Source: Phreatobacter stygius
Lineage (GTDB): Bacteria > Pseudomonadota > Alphaproteobacteria > Rhizobiales > Phreatobacteraceae
Reading direction: 5' to 3'
Length of the DNA stretch: 64,000 nt
Assembly (NCBI RefSeq): GCF_005144885.1
Contig: NZ_CP039690.1
Span: forward strand, 930,001-994,000
Of the stretch, positions 25,737-34,869 are shown one piece after another (the stretch's first letter is position 1; each line of letters begins with the position of its first letter). A program made the translations under genes and the position numbers. The notes beneath the pieces were generated by a model. The model saw nothing but the letters and a program-made list of their open reading frames with translations, made no database searches and was not told the origin of the DNA.

Positions 25737-26627
25737 CTAGTTCGTTTCGCTCAGGAACGGCGTGAGCTCGGCCAGAACCGCATCCGGCGCCTCTTCCGGC
25801 AGGAGATGGCCGCAGCCCGGCAGCGCCCGGCCGAAGACCGGCGCGCCGACCCAGGGCCGCCAGCTGTCGAGCGGCGGGATGGCGGGCGCCTTGTGTTCCG
25901 GCCAGAGCACCAGGACCGGGCAGCGCAGCTTGCGGCCGTCGCTGAGATCGATCTGGTCGTGGCTCAGGTCGACGGTGGCGCCGGCCCGATAGTCCTGGCA
26001 CATGGCATGGCGAACCTCCGGCTTGCGGAACGCCTGGCGATAGGCGTCCAGGGCATCGCCGAAGGCTTGCGGCACCAGCGCCATGCGCTCGAGCGTCGTG
26101 TCGATGAAATAGTCCGGGTCGGCACCGATCAGCCGTTCCGGGAAGTCGTAGGGCTGGGCCAGCAGGAACCAGTGATAGGCCGCAAGCCCGAAGCTGCGGT
26201 CGGCACGCCGCCACATGTCGGCGGTCGGGATGACGGTGAGCGACGCGAAGGCCGACACCGCCTGCGGCGCGTCCAGCGCCATGCGGTAGCCGACGCGGGC
26301 CCCCCGGTCGTGGCCGACGACCGCAAACCGGCTGAAGCCGAGATGGGCCATCACGGCAATCTGGTCCTGGGCCATGACCCGTTTGGAATAGGCCTCGGCC
26401 GAGGTGCCGACCGGACCGGTGCTGTCGCCATAACCGCGCAGGTCGGTCGCCACCACGGTGTGATATTGCGCCAGCACCGGCGCGATATGGCGCCAGGCGA
26501 GGCTCGTCTGCGGATAGCCGTGGAGCAGCAGCACCGGCGGGCCGTCGCCGCCGACGACGCCGGCAATGCGCGCTTCGCCGACATCCAGCTCGAAGGGGCG
26601 GAAGCGAGGGAAAGCCGACGGGGTCAT
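25737..26627 (-). CDS. alpha/beta hydrolase, haloacetate dehalogenase-like
   Basis: A 296-residue hydrolase close to fluoroacetate dehalogenases and epoxide hydrolases. It has the HG oxyanion motif LLLHGYPQTSLAWRHIAPVL, TDLRGYGDS, the nucleophile elbow VGHDRGARVGYRMALD with D107 and the halide/carboxylate arginines R108 and R111, and a histidine in GCGHLLPEEAP. At the place where fluoroacetate dehalogenases have the general acid (24 residues after the nucleophile, in an L-D-I-x-P-T motif) this protein has T131 (SLTVIPTADMW). Activity may therefore differ. The start overlaps the upstream gene by four bases. Last gene of a GMC oxidoreductase operon. Confidence 0.88.
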   Translation of the reverse strand: MTPSAFPRFRPFELDVGEARIAGVVGGDGPPVLLLHGYPQTSLAWRHIAPVLAQYHTVVATDLRGYGDSTGPVGTSAEAYSKRVMAQDQIAVMAHLGFSRFAVVGHDRGARVGYRMALDAPQAVSAFASLTVIPTADMWRRADRSFGLAAYHWFLLAQPYDFPERLIGADPDYFIDTTLERMALVPQAFGDALDAYRQAFRKPEVRHAMCQDYRAGATVDLSHDQIDLSDGRKLRCPVLVLWPEHKAPAIPPLDSWRPWVGAPVFGRALPGCGHLLPEEAPDAVLAELTPFLSETN

Positions 26628-27094
26628 GATGCGGCCCGCCACAACGGACCGCGCGCCTTGACCCGTTCGAGGCGTGCCAGGGTTTCCGCGTCGGCGGCCG
26701 CGATCCGGTGGCCGTGCGGCTGCGGCGGCTCGACGCGCCAGCCATAAGCGACGAGCACGGCTGGCTGGTCGTGATAATCGGCGACGATGTCCTGGACCAG
26801 CGCCCGGAACGGTTCGAACATGACCTGCTCGACGGCGGCGAGGATCAGCCGGCGCTGCTCCGGTCCGGCGGCCGCCAGGCCGTCGCTCGCGGCCTGGCTC
26901 TTCACGGCCTGGCTTTTCGCCGCTTCCTGCGCAATGGCGGTCAGAACCGCCGCATGCCGGCTGCCGTAACGCCGCCCGGCAAGGCCCGCCGCGCTCGCCG
27001 AGGGCAAGGGCGGCCCCAGCGCCGAATGCACCTCGCCCGGCAGCACGGTGTCGATGACCGCATCGAGAAAGCTGTCGGAAAAGGTCTCGGTCAT
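26624..27094 (-). CDS. small partner of GMC oxidoreductase (gluconate 2-dehydrogenase subunit 3-like), tentative
   Basis: A 156-residue protein beginning MTETFSDSFLDAVIDTVLPG, a start typical of the small subunits (gluconate 2-dehydrogenase subunit 3 family) that accompany membrane GMC dehydrogenases: a short helix with D-x-V-x-P-G, then alanine-rich helices and VEQVMFEPFRALVQDIVADY. No signal peptide is apparent. Overlaps four bases with the GMC gene upstream and four with the hydrolase downstream. Assignment rests mainly on context and on the N-terminal pattern; sequence similarity cannot be measured here. Confidence 0.6.
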   Translation of the reverse strand: MTETFSDSFLDAVIDTVLPGEVHSALGPPLPSASAAGLAGRRYGSRHAAVLTAIAQEAAKSQAVKSQAASDGLAAAGPEQRRLILAAVEQVMFEPFRALVQDIVADYHDQPAVLVAYGWRVEPPQPHGHRIAAADAETLARLERVKARGPLWRAAS

Positions 27095-28671
27095 GCCATG
27101 TCCCTCGCGAGATCGTCGGCGATGCGCAACGCCAGAGCTCCGATGGTCGAGCCGGGATTCACCGCGCCAACAGTTGGAAACAGGCTGCCATCAGCCATGA
27201 TGAGATTGGCGACAGCATGGCAACGGCCGCTGCCATCGGTCACCGAGGTCGCGGGATCCACACCCATGCGCGCCGTGCCGAGCAGGTGCCAGCCGGTATA
27301 GGGGGCAAGGTCGACCCGGACGGTTGCCACAGCGCCGGCCGCCTGCAGGATCTCCTCGGCGCGGTCGAGGCCGAAATCGAGCGCTTTACGGGTATGCGCG
27401 GAGACGGTGTAGTCGAGCTTCACCCCCGGCAGGCCGTCGGCCTCGATCCGGTCGGTCAGCGTCACCCGGTTATGGGCCTCGGGCAGGTCCTCGTTGAGCA
27501 CCAGCACGGCCATCGAACGTTTGAACTCGTCGCGCACCAGCGCCTGTGATTCGGCGCCCCAGGGCGTCGGCAACCGCGACGCCTGGGTCATCAGCGGGTT
27601 CTCGCGGGTCACCTGCAGGTGGACCCCACGGGTGAAGCCGCGGCTGAGATCGGTCTCGTAGAACTGGTGGCTGTAGATCGCGCAGCCGCCGGGGCCGACC
27701 GGCCCGTCCAGTTCCTCGCGGAACAGCCCGCGGACATAGGCGCCGCCATGGAACATCAGGTTGTGCCCGAGCGCCGGCGACGACAAGCCGGAGGCGAGCA
27801 GCAGGCGCGCCGTGCCGATGCCGTTGCCGGCGACGACGACGGCGGCGGCCGGCTGGGCCACCTCGGTGCCCGCGCCGTCGCGGTAGCGCACGCCGGTCGC
27901 CCGCCCCGCAGCCATCTCGACCTGGAACACCACGGCATGGCCGCGCAATTCGACGCCGGAACGCACCGCGTCGGCGAGATAGGTCTGGTCGACCGAGGCC
28001 TTGGCCAAGGTGGTGCAGCCGGTCAGGCAGGGACCGCAATGATTGCAGGCCGGACGACCGGCATGGGGCCGTGTGTTGATCGCCGCATCGACCGGCCACC
28101 AGTGCCAGCCGAGCTTGTCGAAGGCTTTGGCGGCGAGATTGCCCATCCGGCCGGGCGCGACCGGCGGCATGGCGCGCTCGGGCTTCGGTGGATAGGCCGG
28201 ATCGCCGGCCAGCCCCGCGACGCCCATGCGTTCGTCGTTCAGATCGTAATAGGGCTCGAGGTCGGCATAACTGAACGGCCAGTCGTCGCCGACGCCGTCG
28301 AGCGAACGGGTGCGGAAGTCGGACGGATGCAAGCGCGGAAAATGCGCCGCCCAATTGACGGTTGAGCCGCCGAAACCGTTCCACATCAGCGGCTTGAAGG
28401 CCGAATTGCTGTCGTCGATCGGATAGTCGGCGGATGGCGAGACCGCGCCTGCGGCGAGCCGCATATTGGGTGACGGCGCCCAGGGGCCCAGGAAAGCCCG
28501 CTGCCAGCCGGCGGTCTGCATCGGCATGGCGGCATAGTCGGCCGGCCCGCCGCGATCGAGCACCACGATCTTCAGCCCGGGCCGCTGCTGGGACAGGCGC
28601 CAGGCGAAGGCCGCACCGCCAAAACCCGCCCCGACGACCACGACATCCACCGGCTCGCGCCTGTCGACCAT
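27091..28671 (-). CDS. FAD-dependent GMC-family oxidoreductase
   Basis: A 526-residue flavoprotein oxidising alcohols, sugars or sterols. The FAD Rossmann motif is at the start (VDVVVVGAGFGGAAFAWRLS, residues 8-27). WNGFGGSTVNWAAHFPRLHP contains the conserved G-G-S/T-x-N motif, CNHCGPCLTGC forms a cysteine cluster typical of gluconate/cholesterol-type members, and the C-terminus has NPGSTIGALALRIAD. Catalytic histidine likely in GWHLLGTARMG. The start at MVDRREP has GGGGAGG upstream; a longer open frame exists but looks non-coding. Heads a three-gene overlapping operon with a small subunit-like protein and a dehalogenase-like hydrolase. Substrate unknown. Confidence 0.9.
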   Translation of the reverse strand: MVDRREPVDVVVVGAGFGGAAFAWRLSQQRPGLKIVVLDRGGPADYAAMPMQTAGWQRAFLGPWAPSPNMRLAAGAVSPSADYPIDDSNSAFKPLMWNGFGGSTVNWAAHFPRLHPSDFRTRSLDGVGDDWPFSYADLEPYYDLNDERMGVAGLAGDPAYPPKPERAMPPVAPGRMGNLAAKAFDKLGWHWWPVDAAINTRPHAGRPACNHCGPCLTGCTTLAKASVDQTYLADAVRSGVELRGHAVVFQVEMAAGRATGVRYRDGAGTEVAQPAAAVVVAGNGIGTARLLLASGLSSPALGHNLMFHGGAYVRGLFREELDGPVGPGGCAIYSHQFYETDLSRGFTRGVHLQVTRENPLMTQASRLPTPWGAESQALVRDEFKRSMAVLVLNEDLPEAHNRVTLTDRIEADGLPGVKLDYTVSAHTRKALDFGLDRAEEILQAAGAVATVRVDLAPYTGWHLLGTARMGVDPATSVTDGSGRCHAVANLIMADGSLFPTVGAVNPGSTIGALALRIADDLARDMA

Positions 28672-28944
28672 GCCCTCCAGCCTCCCCTGCACTGCCCTTT
28701 TTGATCGGCCGGCGTTCCGCCTCTTCCGAGGCACCATGCCCTCCGTCGGCATTGATTAGACCGGTTCCATCCTGGCGGTGACAGGCCGTTTGGGCAACGG
28801 AGAAACATTTCAGCGTGGCTGCCTTGCAGCCCATCGGTTTCGTTCTCTCACGCCTCCGATATTCGAAAGCACTCTCCGGCTGTCCCGCGTCATCATGTGA
28901 TGAATGCGCCTCGGACGGCGCCCTTTGATGAGGACGGACAGCTC

Positions 28945-30036
28945 ATGACCATCGAATTCATCGGCTACATCTCGACCCGCGAGAGTTCCGAGATCATCCC
29001 GGCGAGCGGTCCGGTGATCGATATCGATCATGTCGAGACGGTTGCCCGCGCCCATGAGGCTTCGGGCTTCGACCGGGCGCTGGTCGCCTTCCACTCGACC
29101 TCGCCGGAGAGCATCCTGGTCGCCTCGCACGCCGCCTCGGTGACATCAAAGCTCGGCCTGATGATCGCGCACCGCCCGGGCTTCACCCAGCCGACGCTCG
29201 CCGCCCGTCAGTTCGCCACCCTCGACCAGTTCACCGGCGGCCGGGTTGCCGTGCACATCATCACCGGCGGCGACGATGCCGAGCAACGCCAGGATGGCGA
29301 CTTCCTCACCAAGGACGAGCGTTATGCCCGCACCGGCGAATATCTCGACGTGGTGCGCCGGGTCTGGACCAGCGATCAGCCGTTCGACCATGACGGCCGG
29401 TTCTATCGTTTCGAGCGCGCCTTCTCGACGGTGAAGCCGGTGCAGAAGCCGCATATCCCGATCTATTTCGGCGGCGCCTCGGACGCGGCGATCCCGGTCG
29501 CTGGCCAATATGCCGATATCTACGCCTTGTGGGGCGAAACCCATGACCAGGTGCGCGAGCTGACCGGCCGGGTCCGCGCCGCGGCTGCCCAGCACGGCCG
29601 CAAGCCGCGTTTCAGCCTGTCGCTCCGGCCGATCCTCGCCGACACCGAGGAGCAGGCCTGGAAACGCGCCGACGAAATCCTCGAGCGCGCCCGCGCGCTG
29701 GCCGACAAGACCGGCTTCACCCGTTCGAAGGAGCCGGTCAATTCCGGCTCGCTGCGCTTGCTGGAGGCCGCCGCCAAGGGCTCACGCCTCGACAAGCGGC
29801 TGTGGACCGGCATCGCGGCGCTCACCGGCGCGCGCGGCAATTCCACCTCGCTGGTCGGCACGCCCGAACAGGTCGCCGATGCCCTCGTCGACTATTACGA
29901 TCTCGGCGTCACCACCTTCCTGATCCGCGGCTTCGAGCCCTATGCCGATGCCGTCGACTATGGCCGCGCGCTGATCCCGCTGACCCGCGAGCTCACCGCC
30001 CGGCGAGCGGAGCAGGCCGGCGTCGCCGCAGCGTGA
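28945..30036 (+). CDS. LLM-class flavin-dependent monooxygenase, SsuD-like
   Basis: A 363-residue bacterial-luciferase-fold monooxygenase resembling alkanesulfonate monooxygenase SsuD. It uses reduced FMN to cleave C-S or related bonds. Landmarks are MTIEFIGYISTRESSEIIPA, AHRPGFTQPTLAARQFATLD, GRVAVHIITGGDDAEQRQDG, and GGASDAAIPVAGQYADIYAL with the FMN phosphate loop. The start is the ATG at MTIEF; 16 codons upstream are open but non-conserved. It opens the accessory region with a co-oriented NitT/TauT-type binding protein 49 bases on, pointing to sulfonate or related organosulfur use. Confidence 0.9.
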   Translation: MTIEFIGYISTRESSEIIPASGPVIDIDHVETVARAHEASGFDRALVAFHSTSPESILVASHAASVTSKLGLMIAHRPGFTQPTLAARQFATLDQFTGGRVAVHIITGGDDAEQRQDGDFLTKDERYARTGEYLDVVRRVWTSDQPFDHDGRFYRFERAFSTVKPVQKPHIPIYFGGASDAAIPVAGQYADIYALWGETHDQVRELTGRVRAAAAQHGRKPRFSLSLRPILADTEEQAWKRADEILERARALADKTGFTRSKEPVNSGSLRLLEAAAKGSRLDKRLWTGIAALTGARGNSTSLVGTPEQVADALVDYYDLGVTTFLIRGFEPYADAVDYGRALIPLTRELTARRAEQAGVAAA

Positions 30037-30085
30037 CCCGGCGCAAGATGATATGCAGGCCCGGGATGACCTTCCGGGGATGATC

Positions 30086-31120
30086 ATGTTCGATCGCAGG
30101 ACCTTTCTGGCGGCGTCCGCCGGCGCTTTGGGCCTCGGCGCGCCGCCGCTTGCCGCCCAGAGCGCGCTTGCCGTCCGCGTCGGCTTCGTGCCGGTCATCG
30201 GCGCGAGCGCCCTCTTCGTGCTCGCCGGCGACGGCTCGGCGCGCGCCGCCGGGCTCAACCTGACGCTCAGCAAGTTCGATTCCGGGCCGAATGCCATTCA
30301 GGCCTTCGCCTCCGGCACGATCGACATCCTGGTGATCGGCGTGGCGCCGGTGGCGGTCGCCCGCTCCCGCGGTTTCGAGACCCTGGTGATCTCGGCGGCG
30401 GCGACCGGCGGTTCCGCCTTTGCCGCGGGCCCGGTGCTTGCCAAGGCCTTCGCCGATCACGGCGGTGATCCGGCCAAGGCCTTCGCGGCCTTTCGGTCAG
30501 CCCAGGGCCGCAAGGCCAAGCTCGGCACCTTGCCGCCCGGCGGCGTGCCGACGGTGGCGCTGCATCACTGGCTGTGGAAGGTCGGCAAGGTCGACCGCGC
30601 CGATGTCGAGATCGCCAATATGGGCATCGAGGTGGTGCAGCAAGCCATGCTCGCCGGCGCCATTGATGGCGGCACGCTGCTGGAACCCTCGGCGACGCTG
30701 GTCACCGAACGCGATCCGCGCATCCGGCGCATCGTCAACTCGCCCGGCATGTTTCCCAATATCCCGGGCGTGGTGGTCGCGGCATCAGGCGCGTTCCTGA
30801 AAAGCCAGGCGCAAGCCGCCGAACGTTTCGTCGGCCTGTTTGTCCAGGCGACCGAGATCGTCGCCAAGGACCCGGCCAGGGCCGCGCCGCATGTGCTGGC
30901 CGTGCTCGGCGGAGGACTGGTGGCGGAAGCCACTATTGCCCGTGCGCTGGCGTCACCCGCCGTCAGTTATGTCAATGATCCCCGGGCAATCCGCGTGGCG
31001 ACCGAGGCGCTGCTCGCCTATCAGGTCGAGCTCGGCGATTTCCAGCGCGCGCCCTCGACCGACGGTCTGTTCGACCAGGCGCTTTACGATCGCGCCGTCA
31101 AGGCTGCGGCCGGCCGCTAG
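30086..31120 (+). CDS. NitT/TauT-type periplasmic binding protein 1
   Basis: A 344-residue ABC receptor of the sulfonate/nitrate family. Twin-arginine-like signal MFDRRTFLAASAGALGLGAP, then VGFVPVIGASALFVLAGDG, IQAFASGTIDILVIGVAPVA (the S-G-x-I-D pattern of TauA/SsuA-like receptors), and GTLPPGGVPTVALHHWL. The ATG at 30086 has GGGGA at suitable spacing; one at 30080 is too close to it. No permease follows directly; one lies 5 kb downstream with its own second receptor. Follows the SsuD-like gene by 49 bases. Confidence 0.88.
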   Translation: MFDRRTFLAASAGALGLGAPPLAAQSALAVRVGFVPVIGASALFVLAGDGSARAAGLNLTLSKFDSGPNAIQAFASGTIDILVIGVAPVAVARSRGFETLVISAAATGGSAFAAGPVLAKAFADHGGDPAKAFAAFRSAQGRKAKLGTLPPGGVPTVALHHWLWKVGKVDRADVEIANMGIEVVQQAMLAGAIDGGTLLEPSATLVTERDPRIRRIVNSPGMFPNIPGVVVAASGAFLKSQAQAAERFVGLFVQATEIVAKDPARAAPHVLAVLGGGLVAEATIARALASPAVSYVNDPRAIRVATEALLAYQVELGDFQRAPSTDGLFDQALYDRAVKAAAGR

Positions 31121-31124
31121 GAGA

Positions 31125-31331
31125 TCAGAGCCCTTCGCGCAGGAACGCCCGGACCCAGCCCTGGGCGAGGCGTTTCCGGCGCGGATCCCGGGCGGTCGCG
31201 GAAAAGTTCTGCCTGTCGGCCCGGATGAAGCGCGGCTCGCGCCGGACGGCGGCTGCACGCGCGATCGTCGCGGAGACCTGATCGAATGCCGATGCGACGA
31301 AGCAATCTTGGGAATGCTTGTACGTAATCAT
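31125..31331 (-). CDS. small basic hypothetical protein
   Basis: A 68-residue frame, MITYKHSQDCFVASAFDQVS followed by an arginine-rich tail (RREPRFIRADRQNF, RDPRRKRLAQGWVRAF). It fills the space after the binding-protein gene, on the opposite strand with 4 bases between stops. No family is recognised and no strong ribosome-binding site is visible. Probably real but small, perhaps a regulatory or structural protein. Confidence 0.4.
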   Translation of the reverse strand: MITYKHSQDCFVASAFDQVSATIARAAAVRREPRFIRADRQNFSATARDPRRKRLAQGWVRAFLREGL

Positions 31332-31428
31332 GGCCGCCCCTCCGGGACTGGGGCCGCGCCATGCGGCCCGTAGCCCATGAGTGGCACGATCAGGCCGGTC
31401 GGTTCATGCGCCAGCGCACATGCCGATC

Positions 31429-32448
31429 TCAGCTCCGGGCGAGCCCGGCCTCGCGCACGACGTCGGCGAAGCGCGCGACATCGGCCTTGATCAGTGCGGC
31501 GAAGGCTTCGGGACCTTGGGCGATGATGTCGAAGCCGAGGCCGGAAAGCGTGCGCACCACCTCCGGGCTCGCCAAGGCGCCGGCGATCAGCTCGTGCCAG
31601 CCCTCGACCAGCCCGCGCGCGGTGCCGGCCGGCAGCAGGAACCCTTGCCAACTCACCAGATCGAGCCCGGGGATCACGTGCTCCGCGAAGCTCGGCACGG
31701 AAGGCAGCGCCTTGGAGCGCGCGGCGGAGGTGACGGCAAGGCCGGTCAAGGATCGCTCGCGCACCTGCGAGGTCACCGCCGGCAAGGTGATGTAGACGGC
31801 GTCGAGATGGCCGCCGATCAGGTCGCGGGTCGCCGGCGCGCCGCCATTATAGGGGATGTGGTTCACCTTCAGCCCACCGAGCCGGAGATTGACCACCTCG
31901 CTGGCGAGATGGCCGATCACGCCGGAACCGGGCAACCCGACGGTCAGCGCCCCCGAACGGGCCCGGGCCGCAGCAATGAAGCCCGCGACATCGCTGAAGC
32001 CCGACTTCGGATGGGTGACCAGGATCTGTGGCGCGCTGATCGCCAGCGTCACCGGCTCGAAACTGCTGACCGGGTCGAAACCGAGATCGCGGAACAGGCT
32101 CTTGTTGATGGCCAGGCTGTCGCTTGCCACCAGGACGGTGAGCCCGTCGGGGGCCGACTTCGCCACCCGCTCCGACCCGAGATTGGTCGAGCCGCCGGCG
32201 ACGTTTTCCACCACCACCTGATGACCCAGCCGCTCCGAGACGGCTTTCGCCACGGCGCGACCCAGCACGTCGACGCTGCCGCCCGGTGCGAAAGGTACGA
32301 CGAAGCGGGCATTGCCGTCAGGCCGGCGCTTGCCCGATTGCGCCAAAGCGGTCGGCGCCGCCAGCATGGCACCGAGGGCGCCGAGCACCGCGCGGCGATC
32401 GGCCGACGGCGCCGGCCTTTGATGAATGTCATGGAAACGGCGTGTCAT
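31429..32448 (-). CDS. Bug/TctC-type substrate-binding protein, promoter region hit by IS
   Basis: A 339-residue Bug-family receptor. N-terminal basic residues and a hydrophobic signal (RRAVLGALGAMLAAPTALAQ) precede FVVPFAPGGSVDVLGRAVAK and VVVENVAGGSTNLGSERVAK, both typical. The start at MTRRFHDIHQ was chosen since the longer open frame runs into the adjacent insertion sequence. The IS lies 51 bases upstream of this start on the side where its promoter or an operon partner should be, so expression may now be changed. Before insertion, the DapA-like gene was about 171 bases upstream on the same strand. Confidence 0.88.
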   Translation of the reverse strand: MTRRFHDIHQRPAPSADRRAVLGALGAMLAAPTALAQSGKRRPDGNARFVVPFAPGGSVDVLGRAVAKAVSERLGHQVVVENVAGGSTNLGSERVAKSAPDGLTVLVASDSLAINKSLFRDLGFDPVSSFEPVTLAISAPQILVTHPKSGFSDVAGFIAAARARSGALTVGLPGSGVIGHLASEVVNLRLGGLKVNHIPYNGGAPATRDLIGGHLDAVYITLPAVTSQVRERSLTGLAVTSAARSKALPSVPSFAEHVIPGLDLVSWQGFLLPAGTARGLVEGWHELIAGALASPEVVRTLSGLGFDIIAQGPEAFAALIKADVARFADVVREAGLARS

Positions 32449-32498
32449 GGCCTGGCCCCTCGCGCCGGCCGTCCCGAACAGGCAAGTCAAGTTCAGGT

Positions 32499-32507
32499 CA
32501 CGGCGCG
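32499..32507. repeat. 9-bp target-site duplication, left copy
   Basis: CACGGCGCG immediately before the left inverted repeat of the IS; the identical nonamer follows the right inverted repeat at 33873-33881. IS256-family elements make 8-9-bp duplications. Confidence 0.9.
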
Positions 32508-33872
32508 GGTCGTGTCCCGATTGGTGGTGTAACTGACGGGTGGTCATCGGCGGTTGCCGGTTAGGTTTGGGTTGCGACGACCAACCCCGAACCGAGAGAT
32601 CCACCGATGACCGACGAGATGATGAACCTGCGCGGGCTGCTGGAGAAGAGCCCCGACGCCGATTTGCTGCGCGAGATGATCGGCTTTGCCGCCGGGCGGC
32701 TGATGGAGCTTGAGGTCAGCGGCCTTGCCGGCGCCGGCTTCGGCGAGAAGAGCCCGGACCGCCTGGCCCAGCGCAATGGCTATCGCGAGCGGGATTGGGA
32801 GACCCGCGCCGGCACGGTCGAGCTGCGCATCCCGAGGCTACGCAAAGGCTCCTACTTTCCGGGCTTTCTGGAGCCGCGCCGGCTGGCCGAGAAGGCGCTG
32901 ACCGCGGTGATCCAAGAGGCTTACATCCAGGGCATCTCGACCCGCTCGGTCGATGACCTGGTCAAGGCGATGGGCATGAGCGGCATCTCGAAGAGCCAAG
33001 TCAGCCGGCTCTGCGAGGAAATCGACCAGCGCGTCCATGCGTTCCTCGACCGGCCGATCGAGGGCGACTGGCCCTATCTGTGGATCGACGCGACCTATGT
33101 GAAGGTCCGCCAGGCCGGCCGGATTGTCTCGGTGGCGGTGATCGTGGCGGTCGGTGTAAGCGGCGACGGTCGGCGCGAGGTGCTGGGCATGGATATCGGC
33201 CCCTCCGAGGCAGAGACGTTCTGGACGGCGTTCTTGCGCAAACTGGCCAGACGCGGCCTGCGCGGCGTAAAACTCGTCGTCTCCGACAGCCACGAAGGCA
33301 TCAAGGCGGCGGTCTCCAAGGTGCTCACCGCGACCTGGCAGCGCTGCCGCGTGCACTTCATGAGGAATGCGCTCGCCCATGCCGGCCGCAGCGGGCGGCG
33401 CGTTGTCTCAGCCTTCATCGCCACCGCCTTCGCCCAGAACGATGCCGCCGCCGCCAGCCAGCAATGGCGCCGGGTCGCCGACCAGCTCAGGCCAACGGTG
33501 CCGAAACTGGCGGCTCTGATGGATACCGCCGAGACCGACGTGCTGGCCTATATGACCTTCCCGACGCAACATCGGGCGAAGCTCCACAGCACCAATCCGC
33601 TGGAGCGCGTCAACGGCGAGATCAAGCGCAGGACCGAGGTGGTCGGCATCTTCCCCAACGAGGCCGCCATCGCCCGGCTCGTCGGCGCGATCCTGCTCGA
33701 ACAGAACGATGAATGGGCCGTCCAGCGGGCCCGCTACATGACCCTGGAAACCATGGCCGGCCTGAGCGATGATCCTAGTGTCGGCCTGCCAGCCGTGGCA
33801 GCCTGACCAGCCCGGCCTATGCCGGCGATCGTGGGGCCTTGCGCCAGCTACACCACGCTACGGGACATGACC
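32508..33872 (+). mobile_element. complete IS256-family insertion sequence, 1365 bp
   Basis: Boundaries are set by three agreeing signs. Imperfect terminal inverted repeats of about 30 bp (left 32508-32537, right 33843-33872; 23 of 30 positions match, tips GGTCGTGTCCCG and GGTCATGTCCCG). A 9-bp duplication flanks them exactly. One full-length transposase gene lies between. The duplication is perfect, so the insertion is probably recent. It sits between a DapA-family gene and a Bug-protein gene, both on the minus strand. Confidence 0.92.
32607..33806 (+). CDS. IS256-family transposase
   Basis: A 399-residue DDE transposase of the Mutator/IS256 type. The catalytic acids are visible: D161 in [12 protein letters not shown]227 in [12 protein letters not shown] and E333 in [13 protein letters not shown], together with the family C-x2-H region [14 protein letters not shown]. 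The N-terminal region with [20 protein letters not shown] binds the ends. The frame is intact and full length, so the element may be active. The gene starts 99 bases inside the left end and stops 66 bases before the right end. Confidence 0.97.
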   Translation: MTDEMMNLRGLLEKSPDADLLREMIGFAAGRLMELEVSGLAGAGFGEKSPDRLAQRNGYRERDWETRAGTVELRIPRLRKGSYFPGFLEPRRLAEKALTAVIQEAYIQGISTRSVDDLVKAMGMSGISKSQVSRLCEEIDQRVHAFLDRPIEGDWPYLWIDATYVKVRQAGRIVSVAVIVAVGVSGDGRREVLGMDIGPSEAETFWTAFLRKLARRGLRGVKLVVSDSHEGIKAAVSKVLTATWQRCRVHFMRNALAHAGRSGRRVVSAFIATAFAQNDAAAASQQWRRVADQLRPTVPKLAALMDTAETDVLAYMTFPTQHRAKLHSTNPLERVNGEIKRRTEVVGIFPNEAAIARLVGAILLEQNDEWAVQRARYMTLETMAGLSDDPSVGLPAVAA

Positions 33873-33881
33873 CACGGCGCG
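33873..33881. repeat. 9-bp target-site duplication, right copy
   Basis: CACGGCGCG, identical to 32499-32507, directly after the right inverted repeat. The next 112 bases up to the DapA-like stop hold no gene. Confidence 0.9.
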
Positions 33882-33993
33882 GCCGTCATGTCGATGGGGC
33901 CGATGATCCCTGATGACGCGCGCACCCTCAATGAAATGCATCGCCAAAGATCGGGCCGGGCAAAGCAGAACAGCCCCTTGAACGGCCCTTCCC

Positions 33994-34869
33994 CTAGGAC
34001 AAATCTTCGAGCGCCGCCGCGACCACCTTTCGCTCTTCCGCCGACAGCGCCGGTTGCGGCGGCACGGGATCGCCGACCGCATAACCCTGCGCCTCGAGCC
34101 CCGCCTTGATACAGGCCGCCAGATTGAACCGGGCGAAGATCTCGTTGATCCGCCAGAGCCGGCGCTGCAGCGCCATGGCTTCGTCCCAGGCGCCGCGCCG
34201 GCAAAGCTCGTAGAGCGCGACGCTGTCGCGCGGGATCAGGCAGGCCGGCCCAGCCATCCAGCCGACCCCGCCGATCAGCATGACCGCGGCCGGAATGTGG
34301 GCCGAGGCCGAGAAGACGGCGAGATCGTCGCCGCAGCGGTTGATGATCGACAGGAGCCGCCCGGTATTGGTCGAGGCATCCTTGATCGCGACGATGCGCG
34401 GATGGCCGGCGAGCCGTTCGATCACATCGAGCGACAGGTCCGAGCGTTGGAAATTCGGATTGGTATAGAGCACCACGGGAATGTCGACAGCGTCGGCAAT
34501 GGCCCTGAAATAGGCCTCGATCGCGGCGTCCGTGAGCGGAAAATAGGCCTCGCAGATCGCCAGGATGCCGGCCGCGCCGGCCTTTTGATAGGCCCGTGCC
34601 TGGGCCACCGCATCGGCCGTCGCGGTGGCCGCGACGCCGGCGACAACGGGCACCCGGCCGGCCGCAGCGCAAAGCGTCGCCGCCACCACGGCGAGCCGCT
34701 GCGCCCGGTCGAGATAGGCGAACTCGCCGGTCGAGCCGAGCGGCGTCAGCCCATGCACGCCCTTGTCGATCAGGTCGGAGGCGAGCTGCTGCAGCACCTC
34801 GGTCTTGACCCGCCCGTCGGAATCGATGGGCGAGACCAGGTAGGGATAGACGCCTCGGAAGGACGGCAT
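33994..34869 (-). CDS. dihydrodipicolinate synthase (DapA)-family lyase
   Basis: A 291-residue class I aldolase-fold enzyme of the DapA/NAL family. The pyruvate-carboxylate loop is GSTGEF (residues 45-50), the proton-relay tyrosine is Y135 in VVLYTNPNF, and the Schiff-base lysine is K163 in IVAIKDAST. Compared with true DapA, neighbours and residues suggest a catabolic aldolase or dehydratase, not lysine synthesis. The start at [11 protein letters not shown] matches the family. Divergent from the ABC operon; downstream on the same strand the IS now separates it from a Bug receptor, a frequent partner of such lyases. Confidence 0.9.
   Translation of the reverse strand: MPSFRGVYPYLVSPIDSDGRVKTEVLQQLASDLIDKGVHGLTPLGSTGEFAYLDRAQRLAVVAATLCAAAGRVPVVAGVAATATADAVAQARAYQKAGAAGILAICEAYFPLTDAAIEAYFRAIADAVDIPVVLYTNPNFQRSDLSLDVIERLAGHPRIVAIKDASTNTGRLLSIINRCGDDLAVFSASAHIPAAVMLIGGVGWMAGPACLIPRDSVALYELCRRGAWDEAMALQRRLWRINEIFARFNLAACIKAGLEAQGYAVGDPVPPQPALSAEERKVVAAALEDLS

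Noticed and set aside
32449-32604. N-terminal extension of the Bug receptor frame into the IS end
   Set aside because: The residues come from the inverted repeat and IS leader; the signal peptide starts correctly at 32448.
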